64,000 nt of DNA from UBA4416 sp040387555 (GTDB taxonomy: Bacteria > Bacteroidota > Bacteroidia > B-17B0 > Aurantibacillaceae). Shown piece after piece: positions 8,909 through 18,027 of this stretch; within the stretch, counting starts at the first letter, position 1, and each line of letters begins with the position of its first letter. The notes beneath the pieces are model-generated. The model worked only from the letters and a program-made list of their open reading frames with translations, was not told where the DNA came from and did no database searches. The position numbers and the translations under genes are program-made. The stretch spans positions 124,001 through 188,000 of the forward strand of contig JAZKDO010000005.1 in NCBI GenBank assembly GCA_040387555.1, in the 5' to 3' direction.

Positions 8909-9802
8909 ATGCGGAATATAAAATTCATTATCTTTTTTATAATAGGATTTTATTCTAATATACGAGGCCAGATACTTGCTGAAAAAAAAATTGGATTTAC
9001 TGTGGGTTTTGTAGGAGCAATTGGAACACATTTTCAACGTTTCGGTTTTGTTTTTCAAGGATATGCCGTTTCAGGGTTTGCTCAGCTCAATGGATCATTT
9101 AGAGTTTATGAAAATTTTAGAAATCTGGGACCAAGAGGAGAGCATACTGAATTTAGTTCATCTTTAGGATTTTGTATGGGTTACGGAGAAATTATTAAAG
9201 AAAAAAATCTAATTATAAGTTCTATCAGTAATCAAACAGGCTATAAGAATTCTTTTGCCTACAGTTACAATTTATATTTAAATCGCATAAAGACAACGCA
9301 GGTAACGGGAACTATCGCGTTTCAGTTTTACCGAATTTCAATCATTACAGAAAATGATTTATTAGCAAAGCCAGCTTTGGACAGATTCCGAACCGGCGCC
9401 TTTTTAGTGCAATATCAAACACAGCATTTTCAGTACGCTGTTAATTGTACCATGTGGACAGGTAAGTTGGGAGAGACGGTTAAGAATGACTCATTATTTC
9501 CGGGAAAGGGTTATATCAATACAGTTGGAGGTGTACACCAAAATTTATCTCACGGATTATTAAGTGCCCAGATAAAATACTCTAATCATTTTGGCCAGTA
9601 TCTACAGGCAAATGCGGGAGTAGATGCAGAGCAGGTGAGGGACATAGTTCAAAATAAATTTTTACATGGAATTATCCCGGGTAATTACAATATGCCAATG
9701 ATTGACACAACTGGTAATCAATATTTGTATCGAAAAGACCAAAAAATCCGAAAACCAAAGATGCTTTTAAACGCATATACGAGTCCAAATATTTTTTATT
9801 AA
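8909..9802 (+). CDS. Exported protein resembling the polymorphic toxin type 23 family
   Basis: 297 aa with an N-terminal signal peptide (about 1-20, ending NIRGQ). The body is rich in Gly, aromatic residues and short beta strands (GFVFQGYAVSGFAQLNGS). It contains DRFRTGAFLVQYQ, then MWTGK, and near the C-terminus AEQVRDIVQN followed by KDQKIRKPKM. From memory these landmarks match Bacteroidota proteins annotated with the polymorphic toxin type 23 domain. No repeat region, secretion domain or obvious immunity gene accompanies it, so a toxin role is not supported here and an outer-membrane or secreted structural role is just as possible. Only 3 bp separate it from aroK. Confidence 0.5.
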   Translation: MRNIKFIIFFIIGFYSNIRGQILAEKKIGFTVGFVGAIGTHFQRFGFVFQGYAVSGFAQLNGSFRVYENFRNLGPRGEHTEFSSSLGFCMGYGEIIKEKNLIISSISNQTGYKNSFAYSYNLYLNRIKTTQVTGTIAFQFYRISIITENDLLAKPALDRFRTGAFLVQYQTQHFQYAVNCTMWTGKLGETVKNDSLFPGKGYINTVGGVHQNLSHGLLSAQIKYSNHFGQYLQANAGVDAEQVRDIVQNKFLHGIIPGNYNMPMIDTTGNQYLYRKDQKIRKPKMLLNAYTSPNIFY

Positions 9803-9825
9803 TTTAGTTAAAATTTAATTAGAAA

Positions 9826-10521
9826 ATGACTGTAGGAAAAAAATATTTTGTATTTGGATTACTTATAACAATTGTTTTTATTGCTTGTAAAAAAGATACG
9901 ATCAATGAACCTGAAACTCCAGAGCAAGTTTCTGCATCAACAACATATCCTAATTATTCAAATTTAAAAATTGGGAATTATTGGATTTATCAACGCTTTG
10001 AGTTAGATGGTTCTGGGGGTGAAACTCCTTTAGCTATTATAGATAGTTGTTATATTGAAAAGGATACACTTATAAATAGTAATACATATTTTAAATATGT
10101 ATCACCAAATTTCGGTGTTACCATTACTCCTTCTAATAGTACTTCGTTTGTAGCTGAATTTTTCAGAGATTCTTTGAGTTACATTATTTCAAGTACTGGA
10201 CGAATTGAATTTTCTTCTCAGGATTTTACCACTATTTTTTATTCTTATTATGGCATAGCTGGTCCAAATGATACTATTTGCAGAGTTGAATGTCAAATGA
10301 AAGATCAAAATGTAAGCGTTACTACTCCAGCAGGTACTTTTGTAACTTCAAATTTTAAAGAGACCCAATACATGTATCCTAATTATATGATGAATGGTGC
10401 AATAAAATATAGAAGTCGGAGATATGCTGAAAATATTGGCAAAGTAACCCAAGAATGGTATTTATTTGCTATTACACCCACGAGGTGGGAACGAAGATTA
10501 ATTAGATATCATTTAAATTAA
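9826..10521 (+). CDS. Hypothetical lipoprotein
   Basis: 231 aa. The N-terminus is a lipoprotein signal with a lipobox ending IVFIAC at about residue 21, followed by an acidic, Pro/Thr/Glu-rich linker. The mature part has the YPNYSNLKIGNYWIYQRFE opening seen in several Bacteroidota surface lipoproteins of unknown function, then mostly beta strands ending in RWERRLIRYHLN. I do not recognise a domain with a known activity. It lies 23 bp after the toxin-23-like gene and may be its co-transcribed partner. Confidence 0.7.
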   Translation: MTVGKKYFVFGLLITIVFIACKKDTINEPETPEQVSASTTYPNYSNLKIGNYWIYQRFELDGSGGETPLAIIDSCYIEKDTLINSNTYFKYVSPNFGVTITPSNSTSFVAEFFRDSLSYIISSTGRIEFSSQDFTTIFYSYYGIAGPNDTICRVECQMKDQNVSVTTPAGTFVTSNFKETQYMYPNYMMNGAIKYRSRRYAENIGKVTQEWYLFAITPTRWERRLIRYHLN

Positions 10522-10557
10522 TGTATTTAAGAAAATTTACTTATTTAAGTTACCTTT

Positions 10558-12069
10558 TTAAACATTAACAATCTTCAAAATTTCTTCTACTATTTTCCGG
10601 TCATTACTCAATCTCGGAACTTTATATTGACCTCCCAACTTATTATTTGCTTTCAGCCATTTGTAAAAAGTACCTTTGGGCATTATTCGGATTATAGGTA
10701 AGTGTAAAATGTAATTATTAAAACGTTTGGCTTCATAATCAGAATTCACCTGTTTTAAAGTATCATCCAGCACACTTCTAAAAAAATCAAGATTCCCCGG
10801 TTCATGTTCAAACTCAATGAGCCATTCATGAGATCCTTTGTGATCATCCATAAATACAGGTGCTACAGTATAATCCGTAATATGTGCTCTTGTTTTTTCG
10901 CATGCAGCTTTTAGCGCCTGTTCGGCATTATGAACCATTAACTCTTCTCCAAATGCGTTTATAAATTGTTTGATGCGTCCTGTAATAATGAAACGGTATG
11001 GAACAAGATTTGTAAAGCGAATCGTATCTCCTATCTTATAACGCCATAGACCAGCGTTCGTCGTAATAAGCATAGCATAATCTTTGTCTTTTTGAACCTC
11101 AGACAGATTATAGGTTTTTGGAAACTCTTTATCAATTTCTGAAACTGGAATAAATTCATAAAAAATTCCGTAATCAAGCATTAACAACATCTCATTGCTG
11201 TTAGGTTCATCCTGTATCCCAAAGAAGCCTTCGGAAGCATTATAGAGTTGCAAATATCCAACCTGATCATTATTAAATAACTTATCAAATAATTCTCTGT
11301 AAGGAGTAAAACTAACGCCTCCATGAAAGTAAACTTCCAGATTTGGCCAAACTTCCCTCAAAGTATCCACTTTTTTTATTTCTAAAATTCGTTTAATTAA
11401 CACCAACATCCAGCTAGGAACTCCAGCTAGGTTTGTTACATTTTCATTGGCCATGGAATTTGCCATTTGCTCAAGCTTATCTTCCCAATTATCCATCAAT
11501 GCAATATTCACATCCGGTGCTCTGAAATATTCTGCCCATTTAGGTAAATTCTGAATAATGATAGCGCTTACGTCTCCATGATAAGATTGATAATCACCAA
11601 AGTCGTCGGTTTTAAAACTTCCACCAAGTGCCAAACTTTTTCCTGTAAATAATTTAGTGTCTGGATTATTGATGCAATGAAAAGTAATCATGTCCCTTCC
11701 ACCATTATAGTGGCATCCATCTAAAAACTCAGTACTTACAGGGATGTATTTACTTTTATCAGTAGTGCCGCTGCTTTTTGCAAACCATTTAATGTCTGAA
11801 TGCCAAAGTAAATTTTGTTCTCCCCGACGGGTTCTTTCTATTAGTGGTTTTAAGCTCTCGTAATCCTGAATAGGTATCTGATTTTTGAACTGGAAATAAT
11901 TATTTATCGATTTGAAATCATACTGTCTTCCAAATTCAGTGTCTTTTGCTTTATCAATTAAATCGTGCATCCACTCTTCCTGAACATCATCAGGATATTT
12001 CATGAAAAGTTCAATTTGATGCATGCGTTTTTTCATTAGCCAGGAGGCTATAGAGTTGAGAATGGCCAT
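10558..12069 (-). CDS. GH3 auxin-responsive-promoter-family adenylating enzyme
   Basis: 503 aa, the usual length for bacterial GH3 proteins of the adenylate-forming (ANL) superfamily. Seen in the sequence are EFGRQYDF near residue 50, WFAKSSGTTDKSKYIP (the P-loop-like ATP motif, about 112-127), and in the C-terminal half TTNAGLWRYKIGDTIRF followed by FIITGRIKQFINAFGEE, with the hinge Asp and ATP-contacting residues of the family. Plant GH3 enzymes conjugate acyl acids to amino acids through acyl-AMP; the bacterial substrates are unknown. It stands alone on the minus strand, convergent with the lipoprotein gene. Confidence 0.9.
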   Translation of the reverse strand: MAILNSIASWLMKKRMHQIELFMKYPDDVQEEWMHDLIDKAKDTEFGRQYDFKSINNYFQFKNQIPIQDYESLKPLIERTRRGEQNLLWHSDIKWFAKSSGTTDKSKYIPVSTEFLDGCHYNGGRDMITFHCINNPDTKLFTGKSLALGGSFKTDDFGDYQSYHGDVSAIIIQNLPKWAEYFRAPDVNIALMDNWEDKLEQMANSMANENVTNLAGVPSWMLVLIKRILEIKKVDTLREVWPNLEVYFHGGVSFTPYRELFDKLFNNDQVGYLQLYNASEGFFGIQDEPNSNEMLLMLDYGIFYEFIPVSEIDKEFPKTYNLSEVQKDKDYAMLITTNAGLWRYKIGDTIRFTNLVPYRFIITGRIKQFINAFGEELMVHNAEQALKAACEKTRAHITDYTVAPVFMDDHKGSHEWLIEFEHEPGNLDFFRSVLDDTLKQVNSDYEAKRFNNYILHLPIIRIMPKGTFYKWLKANNKLGGQYKVPRLSNDRKIVEEILKIVNV

Positions 12070-12163
12070 AAAACAAAAATAACAATATTATAACTTAACG
12101 AAAACTAAGATAGAGTTCCTATATTCTTATATTGTTATAGATTTTAAAGATTAATTAAAACCA

Positions 12164-13762
12164 TTAGTTTTTGCAATTCAGATAATTTTGAAATGTATTT
12201 AAATCCATAGCATTTAGGCAATTATCTTTTGTTAAAAGCCCTTTCCTTGCTACATAAGTTCCATAACGCATGTCATGGTAACCCTTTAATTGATGTGCGT
12301 CCGGATTGATTGAAATCATTACACCTTTTTCAAGACAATAGGGAATTAATCTCCAGTCAATATCCAATCGGTACGGATGAGCATTTAATTCTATTACTAC
12401 TTTATTGGCGGCACAAGCATCGATGACTTTTTTATGATCTATAGGATAGCCGGGACGACCCAATAATAATCGACCTGTTGGATGGCCTAAAATAGTTGTA
12501 TAAGGATTTTCTATTGCTTTTATTAAACGGGTCGTTGCTTTTTCTTCATCCATTTTTAAATTCGAATGAACCGAAGCAACTATGAAATCGAAAGTTTTTA
12601 AAATATCTTCTTGATAGTCGAGGTTTCCGTTACCAAGAATATCGCTTTCAATTCCTTTAAATATTTTAAAGGGGAATAATTGTTTGTTTAATTTTTCGAT
12701 CTCCTGTTGTTGTAGTAAAGTAGTTTCCGGTTTTAATCCTCCTGCATACACTGCTGTTTGAGAATGATCACAAATACCTAAGTATTGGTAACCTAATTGT
12801 TTACAATACACGGCCATTTCTTCCAAAGTATTCATGCCATCACTATAAGTTGAGTGGTTATGCAGAATGCCTTTCAGGTCACTCATCTCAATAAGCTTTG
12901 GAAGCTGGTTGTTTTTTGCTTTTTCCAGTTCAAATAAGCCTTCTCTTAATTCAGGTTCGCAGTATTGAATTTTTAAATTGGAATAAACATCACTTTCGCT
13001 TTTATAAAGTTTGGTTTCTAACGTATTAAAACTAATGCCCTCCAGATGTTCTTTGGTCCCAGATGTTTCTACTAGTTTACGATAAAACACATTTGGATTT
13101 ACCTGTATAAAGTTAATAGGTACGGTTGCTGAAAAATATTCATCCAAATCTATGCTTTCGTCTCCCACTAAAATATCAATCTCTTCAATTACTTCGCAAT
13201 GTCGGTACATGGCTCCAGTATAACTTACAAGATCTGTTTGTTCTTTTATCGCATCAATAATTGGTTGGCTGATCTTTTCTGCATAGGCATAATGGAACCA
13301 ACCCGTATTTTTTATTTTAAATTCAATGTTTTGGATAATAGAGTTTTGGGTTTTCTCACCAAAGCCTTTTAATTCAACCAACCTGTTTTCATGACAAGCG
13401 TATAACAGATCAGTCACGCTTTCCAATTCCAGTTCTAGCCATAACTGTCGTACTTTTTTTGGTCCCAATCCTTTAATTCCTAACATTTCGATTACACCGG
13501 AAGGTGTGTTTGAAGTCAGGTCTCTCAATTCTTTAGTTGTACCTGTAGTAATGAATTCCATTATTTTTTCAGCCAGACTTTTTCCGATCCCTTCAATTTT
13601 AGTAAGTTCTTCAACGGATTGGTTTTCGAGATCAATTCGTGTTTTACTTAATTTATAAGATGCGCTATTAAGAGCTTTTACCTTGAATGGATTTTCATTA
13701 TGAAGTTCCATCAGCTTTGCGGTGATCTCTAAACCATTTGCAATGTCTTCAGTCGTTATCAT
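12164..13762 (-). CDS. polX: PolX-family protein: HhH, degenerate polymerase-X core, PHP domain
   Basis: 532 aa, slightly short for PolX (about 570). Helix-hairpin-helix motifs lie near 52-70 (TKIEGIGKSLAEKI) and 93-106. The polymerase core is degraded: the family GSxRR reads GAMYR at 183-187, the DxD metal site reads E194-I-D196, and the third Asp aligns with Asn217. By contrast the C-terminal PHP phosphoesterase is intact: HNHSTYSDG at 301-309, GICDHS, GIESDIL, VASVHSN, GHPTGR, ELNAHP and NPDAHQ. I infer a 3'-5' exonuclease or AP-site repair enzyme with weak or no polymerase activity. The ATG overlaps the ispD stop (ATGA), so the two are coupled. Confidence 0.85.
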   Translation of the reverse strand: MITTEDIANGLEITAKLMELHNENPFKVKALNSASYKLSKTRIDLENQSVEELTKIEGIGKSLAEKIMEFITTGTTKELRDLTSNTPSGVIEMLGIKGLGPKKVRQLWLELELESVTDLLYACHENRLVELKGFGEKTQNSIIQNIEFKIKNTGWFHYAYAEKISQPIIDAIKEQTDLVSYTGAMYRHCEVIEEIDILVGDESIDLDEYFSATVPINFIQVNPNVFYRKLVETSGTKEHLEGISFNTLETKLYKSESDVYSNLKIQYCEPELREGLFELEKAKNNQLPKLIEMSDLKGILHNHSTYSDGMNTLEEMAVYCKQLGYQYLGICDHSQTAVYAGGLKPETTLLQQQEIEKLNKQLFPFKIFKGIESDILGNGNLDYQEDILKTFDFIVASVHSNLKMDEEKATTRLIKAIENPYTTILGHPTGRLLLGRPGYPIDHKKVIDACAANKVVIELNAHPYRLDIDWRLIPYCLEKGVMISINPDAHQLKGYHDMRYGTYVARKGLLTKDNCLNAMDLNTFQNYLNCKN

Positions 13763-14427
13763 AAATACAGTTCGGCAAATTTTATATCGTTGGGATTTGT
13801 AATTTTAATATTTTCAGAGTTTCCCTCCACCAGATAAATCGGTTGATCCATGCTTTCAAGTACCGTCGCATCATCTGTAAAGAAAGGTGAATAAGGCTGC
13901 TCAAATGCTTCCTTAATTGTCGAAACTAAAAAACACTGTGGTGTTTGAACAATTTTGTAATCATCCCTACTCACTGCTTTATTTATACCATTACTAACCA
14001 TTCTTAAACTTTCATTTACTGGCGACACAGGGATTGCGTTACCTTTTTGAGCCGCAGTTTCAAAACAACGCTGAATGGTATCAATGCTCACAAAAGGTCT
14101 GGCGGCATCATGAATACCAACAATATCATTTTTATTCGTAATACAATTCAATCCATTTTTCACAGAATGAAAACGTGTTTCTCCGCCGTGAACGATCTGA
14201 ATAATTTTATCCGGGAAATATTCAGCAAGCATAAAATTTGAGTCTGTTATAAAATCTTTGTGAACACAAACGATGATATTAATGAATTCATCAAAAGCAA
14301 TGAATTTTTCTATGGTATGAATTATAATTGGTTTGCCGCCAACTTCAATAAACTGTTTAGGGATGTTCGACTGCATTCGTGTACCTGTTCCGCCTGCAAC
14401 AATGATGACGTTATATTGTGAATTCAT
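13759..14427 (-). CDS. ispD: 2-C-methyl-D-erythritol 4-phosphate cytidylyltransferase
   Basis: 222 aa from the ATG at 14427 (MNSQYNVIIVAGG); a longer frame to 14511 runs into the regulator gene and is not needed. IspD makes CDP-methylerythritol in the MEP isoprenoid pathway. Landmarks are the nucleotide-binding AGGTGTRMQSNIPKQF, the GIHDAARPFV segment with the catalytic Asp, VSRDDYKIVQTPQCF and TDDATVLE. It starts 1 bp after the upstream regulator stop and overlaps polX downstream, forming a three-gene minus-strand operon. A ribitol-phosphate cytidylyltransferase is the main alternative in this fold, but the motifs and context favour IspD. Confidence 0.88.
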   Translation of the reverse strand: MNSQYNVIIVAGGTGTRMQSNIPKQFIEVGGKPIIIHTIEKFIAFDEFINIIVCVHKDFITDSNFMLAEYFPDKIIQIVHGGETRFHSVKNGLNCITNKNDIVGIHDAARPFVSIDTIQRCFETAAQKGNAIPVSPVNESLRMVSNGINKAVSRDDYKIVQTPQCFLVSTIKEAFEQPYSPFFTDDATVLESMDQPIYLVEGNSENIKITNPNDIKFAELYL

Positions 14428-14428
14428 A

Positions 14429-15433
14429 TTAATAATTTTTGATGCGTTCAATGCATTGATCAATAGCTTTATAAGCTTTGCTGAAAAACTGGAAACGTTG
14501 TTTCTCTGCAATACTGCTGATAAGGGTGGATTTTTTGATCAGGTTTTTCATCCAGTGCTCAATCTCTTCACAAAATTGCTGGTTAGATGATGTTAAAGAA
14601 TTCATTGTATTGAATGAAATATAAGAATATAACATATTATTTGAATTAATATGAATGCAATTGGTTCCGATCACAAGATCACTATTATAGAGGCTAAAAG
14701 GAACTGTAATTGAAGTCGTAGCGGCTTTGTTTTCGTTTTCTGCAAAATGATGAATAGCCTGCATCATCTTTTTTAATTCATTTAAAACAATTATGCAGTC
14801 GTCTTTTTCTTTAAAAGTTCCGGATTCAAAATAATATTCTATTTGTTTAATTGTTGTTTGAATTGTTTCGGTTGTCCATATTTCCGTGCTTGGCACTTTT
14901 AAATAAGCATGGTAAATGTCTTTTGACAAATTCAACTGTTCCTCAGGAACGGAATCCCATTCAAATTTTTTTGCTTGATATTCAGGGATATTTAAAACAG
15001 AGCGTTGCCAATAAAATAATTTAAAAGCTGCCAGTTGTTTTGAAAAAAAGGAATGGAAAATAGGTATTTCTTCAGCAGCATAAATGATTCTGGAATTTTC
15101 TGTTTTTTGAAGACGTATTAATTGAGTTAATATTCCGGTAAGATAATTTTCAAAATTATTTTTTGAGTCGGTTAGTTTTATGTAGTTACAGGTTACTGAA
15201 TCACCATTGTTTGAAAACACAGAGTCAACAGAGATTTTATAATGTCTGCAAATTTTATAAGTTTCATCGAGGCTAAGAACCGTTTCATTTCTTAATCGTC
15301 GGTAGGCACTGTCATTGCTGATTTTTAGGAGGTCAGCAATCTCATCTACTAAAGAAATTTTGGAGGGCACAACCTGTTTTAAGTGCTTGATAAACACATC
15401 CTGCATTTCAAATTCCGCTTTTTTACCCGCCAT
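14429..15433 (-). CDS. HTH transcriptional regulator with helical C-terminal domain
   Basis: 334 aa. Residues about 10-70 form an HTH (SLVDEIADLLKISNDSAYRRLRNE), where DSAYRRLRN reads as the recognition helix, followed by a second helical segment LDETYKICRHYKISVDSVF. The remaining 260 residues are mostly helical with no catalytic motif, an architecture I have seen in Bacteroidota-specific regulators. It begins an operon with ispD and polX, but nothing in the sequence shows whether it controls them. The ligand is unknown. Confidence 0.75.
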   Translation of the reverse strand: MAGKKAEFEMQDVFIKHLKQVVPSKISLVDEIADLLKISNDSAYRRLRNETVLSLDETYKICRHYKISVDSVFSNNGDSVTCNYIKLTDSKNNFENYLTGILTQLIRLQKTENSRIIYAAEEIPIFHSFFSKQLAAFKLFYWQRSVLNIPEYQAKKFEWDSVPEEQLNLSKDIYHAYLKVPSTEIWTTETIQTTIKQIEYYFESGTFKEKDDCIIVLNELKKMMQAIHHFAENENKAATTSITVPFSLYNSDLVIGTNCIHINSNNMLYSYISFNTMNSLTSSNQQFCEEIEHWMKNLIKKSTLISSIAEKQRFQFFSKAYKAIDQCIERIKNY

Positions 15434-15777
15434 TTTTTTGTGGTTTTTATACTAATAAATGTAGGTATTATTTGCAAAAAATGCAAAACTAAAGCTTTAT
15501 CATGGGATTTATTGCAAAAATCGCTATAACCAAAGAGTTAAAACTTTAATGAATTTGAGATTATCGCAAAGATATCGAAACCCAGTCTACTAATCCGTTT
15601 CATTAACGCTTGGTCTGAATCTAATTTTGATCTATATATTTTAATCAAAAGGTAATGGAAAATCGAAATTTAATTGAGAAGGTTACTCTGGTACCAAGCG
15701 TTATAATAATCTGTTCGGCAAATCTCTTCGTTTTAAAAGACAAAATTGAAAAAACGTTTAAAAATCTGGTTATAGCC
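15434..15777. other. Intergenic region between divergent genes
   Basis: About 340 bp between the divergent HTH regulator and the lipoprotein gene. It is AT-rich. It contains a possible -7 box at 15622-15629 and an in-frame extension of the lipoprotein ORF back to 15655, which I do not accept as coding. Two GCAAAAAATGC-like half-sites near 15474-15485 may be operator material, without firm support. Confidence 0.4.
15598..15629 (+). promoter_or_regulatory. Candidate Bacteroidota-type promoter
   Basis: TAATTTTG at 15622-15629 fits the TAnnTTTG -7 consensus. TTTC at 15598-15601, 20 bp upstream, is a weak match to the -33 TTTG element. It would drive the lipoprotein gene that follows. Confidence 0.3.
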
Positions 15778-16458
15778 ATGAGTCAAAAAGCGTTTATTCT
15801 TAAAAATGCATTTTTATCTATGATCTTAATTGTACTCATGAGTTCTTGTTCGAGTCGTAAATTCTTAAGCAGAAAATACACTCGTGGACTATTTATAGAA
15901 CATACAACATCTTTAAAACACAATACATTTTTTTTCGATTCCACAAAATGCTTTGCTTCCACAAATTTTGTATTACCTCAAATTTCTCCAAAATCTCAAA
16001 ATAAAACCAAGAATGAACAGATAGAGGATAAAGTAAATTCTATTATTAAAAGGGATAGCATTTTTGTATTCAATAGGAGAGGTAAAAATAAAACCGTTAT
16101 AATAAAAAATAATTTACCAACTGTCATTACTCAGATTGACAGGACTGGAAAAAGAGTTAAATCTAAAATTTTAACACCTATTCAATCAGAAAAAGTAAAA
16201 AGAAATTATGAAACTAAAATTAAAATATTTTCTATTGCCGCTCTTTGTTTTTCACTAATTCCATTTTTGGGCCTTATACTTTCCTGCACTGCTAAAACGC
16301 TTATTAAGCAAAATATAAAAGTAAATCCTTTTAAGAATAGAAACAAGTATGGCATGATTTCAAATATAGCTTTCTGCTTTTCAATTATCTCTTCTTTGAT
16401 TGGAATACTAATTGTTGCTTTTTTAGTATTTGCTTTATTTGCGTTTTTATTAGCATAG
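15778..16458 (+). CDS. Hypothetical lipoprotein with two C-terminal membrane helices
   Basis: 226 aa if begun at the ATG at 15778, chosen because it gives a standard lipoprotein signal (MSQKAFILKNAF, lipobox LMSSC). A longer frame from 15655 would add a second hydrophobic stretch in front of it. The middle is Lys-rich and polar. The last 80 residues hold two hydrophobic segments (IFSIAALCFSLIPFLGLIL and SIISSLIGILIVAFLVFALF) separated by a short basic loop, resembling the small two-helix DUF4190-type domain. The function is unknown. The membrane anchor would be unusual for a lipoprotein and suggests inner-membrane retention. Confidence 0.6.
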   Translation: MSQKAFILKNAFLSMILIVLMSSCSSRKFLSRKYTRGLFIEHTTSLKHNTFFFDSTKCFASTNFVLPQISPKSQNKTKNEQIEDKVNSIIKRDSIFVFNRRGKNKTVIIKNNLPTVITQIDRTGKRVKSKILTPIQSEKVKRNYETKIKIFSIAALCFSLIPFLGLILSCTAKTLIKQNIKVNPFKNRNKYGMISNIAFCFSIISSLIGILIVAFLVFALFAFLLA

Positions 16459-16506
16459 GTATCTCAGCTGAATAAATTAATTAATCAAATTTTTAAAACT
16501 AAAACC

Positions 16507-16674
16507 ATGAAATTATCATTCTTAAAGCAAACTATTCATATCACATTGTACGGTGTTGTAATAGTATCAACTATCATCATAATAAAAAGCAACATTCGAA
16601 GTTTCCAATTTTTGTATAGTGTTGAAAAATCTAACATCACTTCCACCAATGCCTTTATTAATATCATCTTTTAA
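16507..16674 (+). CDS. Small hydrophobic ORF (55 aa)
   Basis: ATG at 16507 opens a 55-codon frame, MKLSFLKQTIHITLYGVVIV and onward, with one predicted membrane helix (about 11-26) and a polar tail ending FINIIF. It sits between two same-strand genes with normal spacing (about 50 bp before, 29 bp after). No homology is recognised, and the frame could be chance. Confidence 0.35.
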   Translation: MKLSFLKQTIHITLYGVVIVSTIIIIKSNIRSFQFLYSVEKSNITSTNAFINIIF

Positions 16675-16703
16675 GTATAAAATTTTAACCAAAAACAAAA
16701 ATC

Positions 16704-17834
16704 ATGAAAAATAAAATCAAAATATTTATGATAATGGGAGCAACCCATTTAATAATTAATTCAGGACTTGCTCAAACTTCAAGTAAGGAAAAACCTACAT
16801 TAACTATATTATCTATCGACATTAACGGCTTAAAAAATGATCCTTTGCAAATGGGAAATTTGGTAAGGACAGAACTAGAGAAGCTGGATACCTTTGACGT
16901 GATGGATCGGTACGATGTGGCTTATATGGTTGAGAAAAATAAATTGAGCATCAATAATTGCTTCGGGAAATTATGTTTAACTGAAATTGGAGAGACGATT
17001 CGTTCTGATAAAATGTTAAGTGGAAGTATTGAACAATATCCAAAATCTACCATCTATACATTACGATTAATTGATGTAAAATCTAAATCAATTGAAAAAA
17101 CCACGGTAATGGAGTTTTTAAATTTGCCGGATGAATTACAGGCATTTACCAATATAACGGTTCGCACCATGTTTAATAAACCGATTGATCAAAACATGTT
17201 ATCGAAATTCACTAAGCGACATGATTTTGATAATGCCTTAAATAACCCTAAGCAAGATAGATTGCGTTTGGATGGACCTCGTTTGGGATTTGTAACGTTT
17301 ACCGGAAATACGGCTAACATTATGCAGGCAGATAAATCAGTTGGTGGTTTTGAGGCCTTCCCTATGATGTTTCAGTTTGGATACCAGTTTGAAAAGCAAT
17401 ATTTAAATGAAGGAAAAATTCAAGCCTTGTTTGAGTTTATACCAATGGTAACTGGGGTTGACCAAGGTTATTTTATTCCCGGATTTTCATTGCTACACGG
17501 ATTGCGAAGTAATGTGAATGGTTGGGAATTTGCTTTAGGGCCCACTATTAATTTATCGCCAAAATCAAAAGGTTATTATGATGAGTCAAATATCTGGCGG
17601 CGTGAGAAGGAATGGGAATCAAATGCTGAACACAAAAACATTGAAAATCCGTTTGTAATTAAAGAGCGGTTAGATAGCCGGGGCGATTATGCATTACAAA
17701 CAGGATTTGTACTTGCTTTCGGACGCACCTTTAAATCAGGAAAATTAAACCTGCCGGTGAACATCTATGTTATTCCAAGTAAAGATGGATTTAGAATCGG
17801 AGCTTCTCTTGGTTTCAATGCCAAGAACAAATAA
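16704..17834 (+). CDS. Exported protein: CsgG/TolB-like N-terminal domain plus beta-rich C-terminal domain
   Basis: 376 aa with a signal peptide (about 1-23, ending NSGLAQ). Residues about 30-150 (TLTILSIDINGL, LVRTELEKLDTFDVMDRYD, SDKMLSGSIEQY) follow the alternating pattern of CsgG, LpoB and TolB N-terminal domains: a strand, a helix bringing an Asp-rich turn, and a strand with the gGSI motif. From residue 190 on the protein is beta-rich with many aromatic residues and ends in an amphipathic strand (GFRIGASLGFNAK), suggesting an outer-membrane barrel or barrel-like anchor. The function is unknown. A strong terminator follows, so its transcription unit ends here. Confidence 0.6.
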   Translation: MKNKIKIFMIMGATHLIINSGLAQTSSKEKPTLTILSIDINGLKNDPLQMGNLVRTELEKLDTFDVMDRYDVAYMVEKNKLSINNCFGKLCLTEIGETIRSDKMLSGSIEQYPKSTIYTLRLIDVKSKSIEKTTVMEFLNLPDELQAFTNITVRTMFNKPIDQNMLSKFTKRHDFDNALNNPKQDRLRLDGPRLGFVTFTGNTANIMQADKSVGGFEAFPMMFQFGYQFEKQYLNEGKIQALFEFIPMVTGVDQGYFIPGFSLLHGLRSNVNGWEFALGPTINLSPKSKGYYDESNIWRREKEWESNAEHKNIENPFVIKERLDSRGDYALQTGFVLAFGRTFKSGKLNLPVNIYVIPSKDGFRIGASLGFNAKNK

Positions 17835-17856
17835 ATTGAGTACATAAACTTGCAAT

Positions 17857-17898
17857 AACCTCCAAAACCTTTCAAATATGAAGTGTTTTGGAGGTTTT
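17857..17898 (+). terminator. Rho-independent terminator
   Basis: A perfect 12-bp stem (AACCTCCAAAAC at 17857-17868 and GTTTTGGAGGTT at 17885-17896) is followed by TT and a T-rich stretch. The 16-nt loop can add a few more pairs. It closes the preceding exported-protein gene. Confidence 0.8.
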
Positions 17899-17970
17899 GG
17901 TTTGATTTAACTAACAAATATGTGTTTACAATTACCTGAAAAGGTAGAAAACTTAACGTTTTTTTTGCTT

Positions 17971-17978
17971 TAGTTTTG
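17971..17978 (+). promoter_or_regulatory. Candidate -7 box (TAGTTTTG)
   Basis: TAGTTTTG fits TAnnTTTG and sits 50 bp before the ATG of the TSP3 barrel gene, right after a terminator, where a promoter is needed. No good -33 element is visible. Confidence 0.35.
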
Positions 17979-18027
17979 TTTTTGTCGAGAAAACAACTAA
18001 TTTAATCGATTATTAAACGATAAATTT

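Noticed and set aside
8909..10521. Toxin-immunity pair (toxin-23-like protein plus lipoprotein)
   Set aside because: The lipoprotein has no immunity-like feature and the first protein lacks a delivery scaffold; adjacency alone is not enough.
15655..16458. Longer form of the lipoprotein starting at 15655
   Set aside because: It would place an additional hydrophobic stretch before a perfect lipoprotein signal; the start at 15778 fits better, although the promoter near 15622 leaves some doubt.
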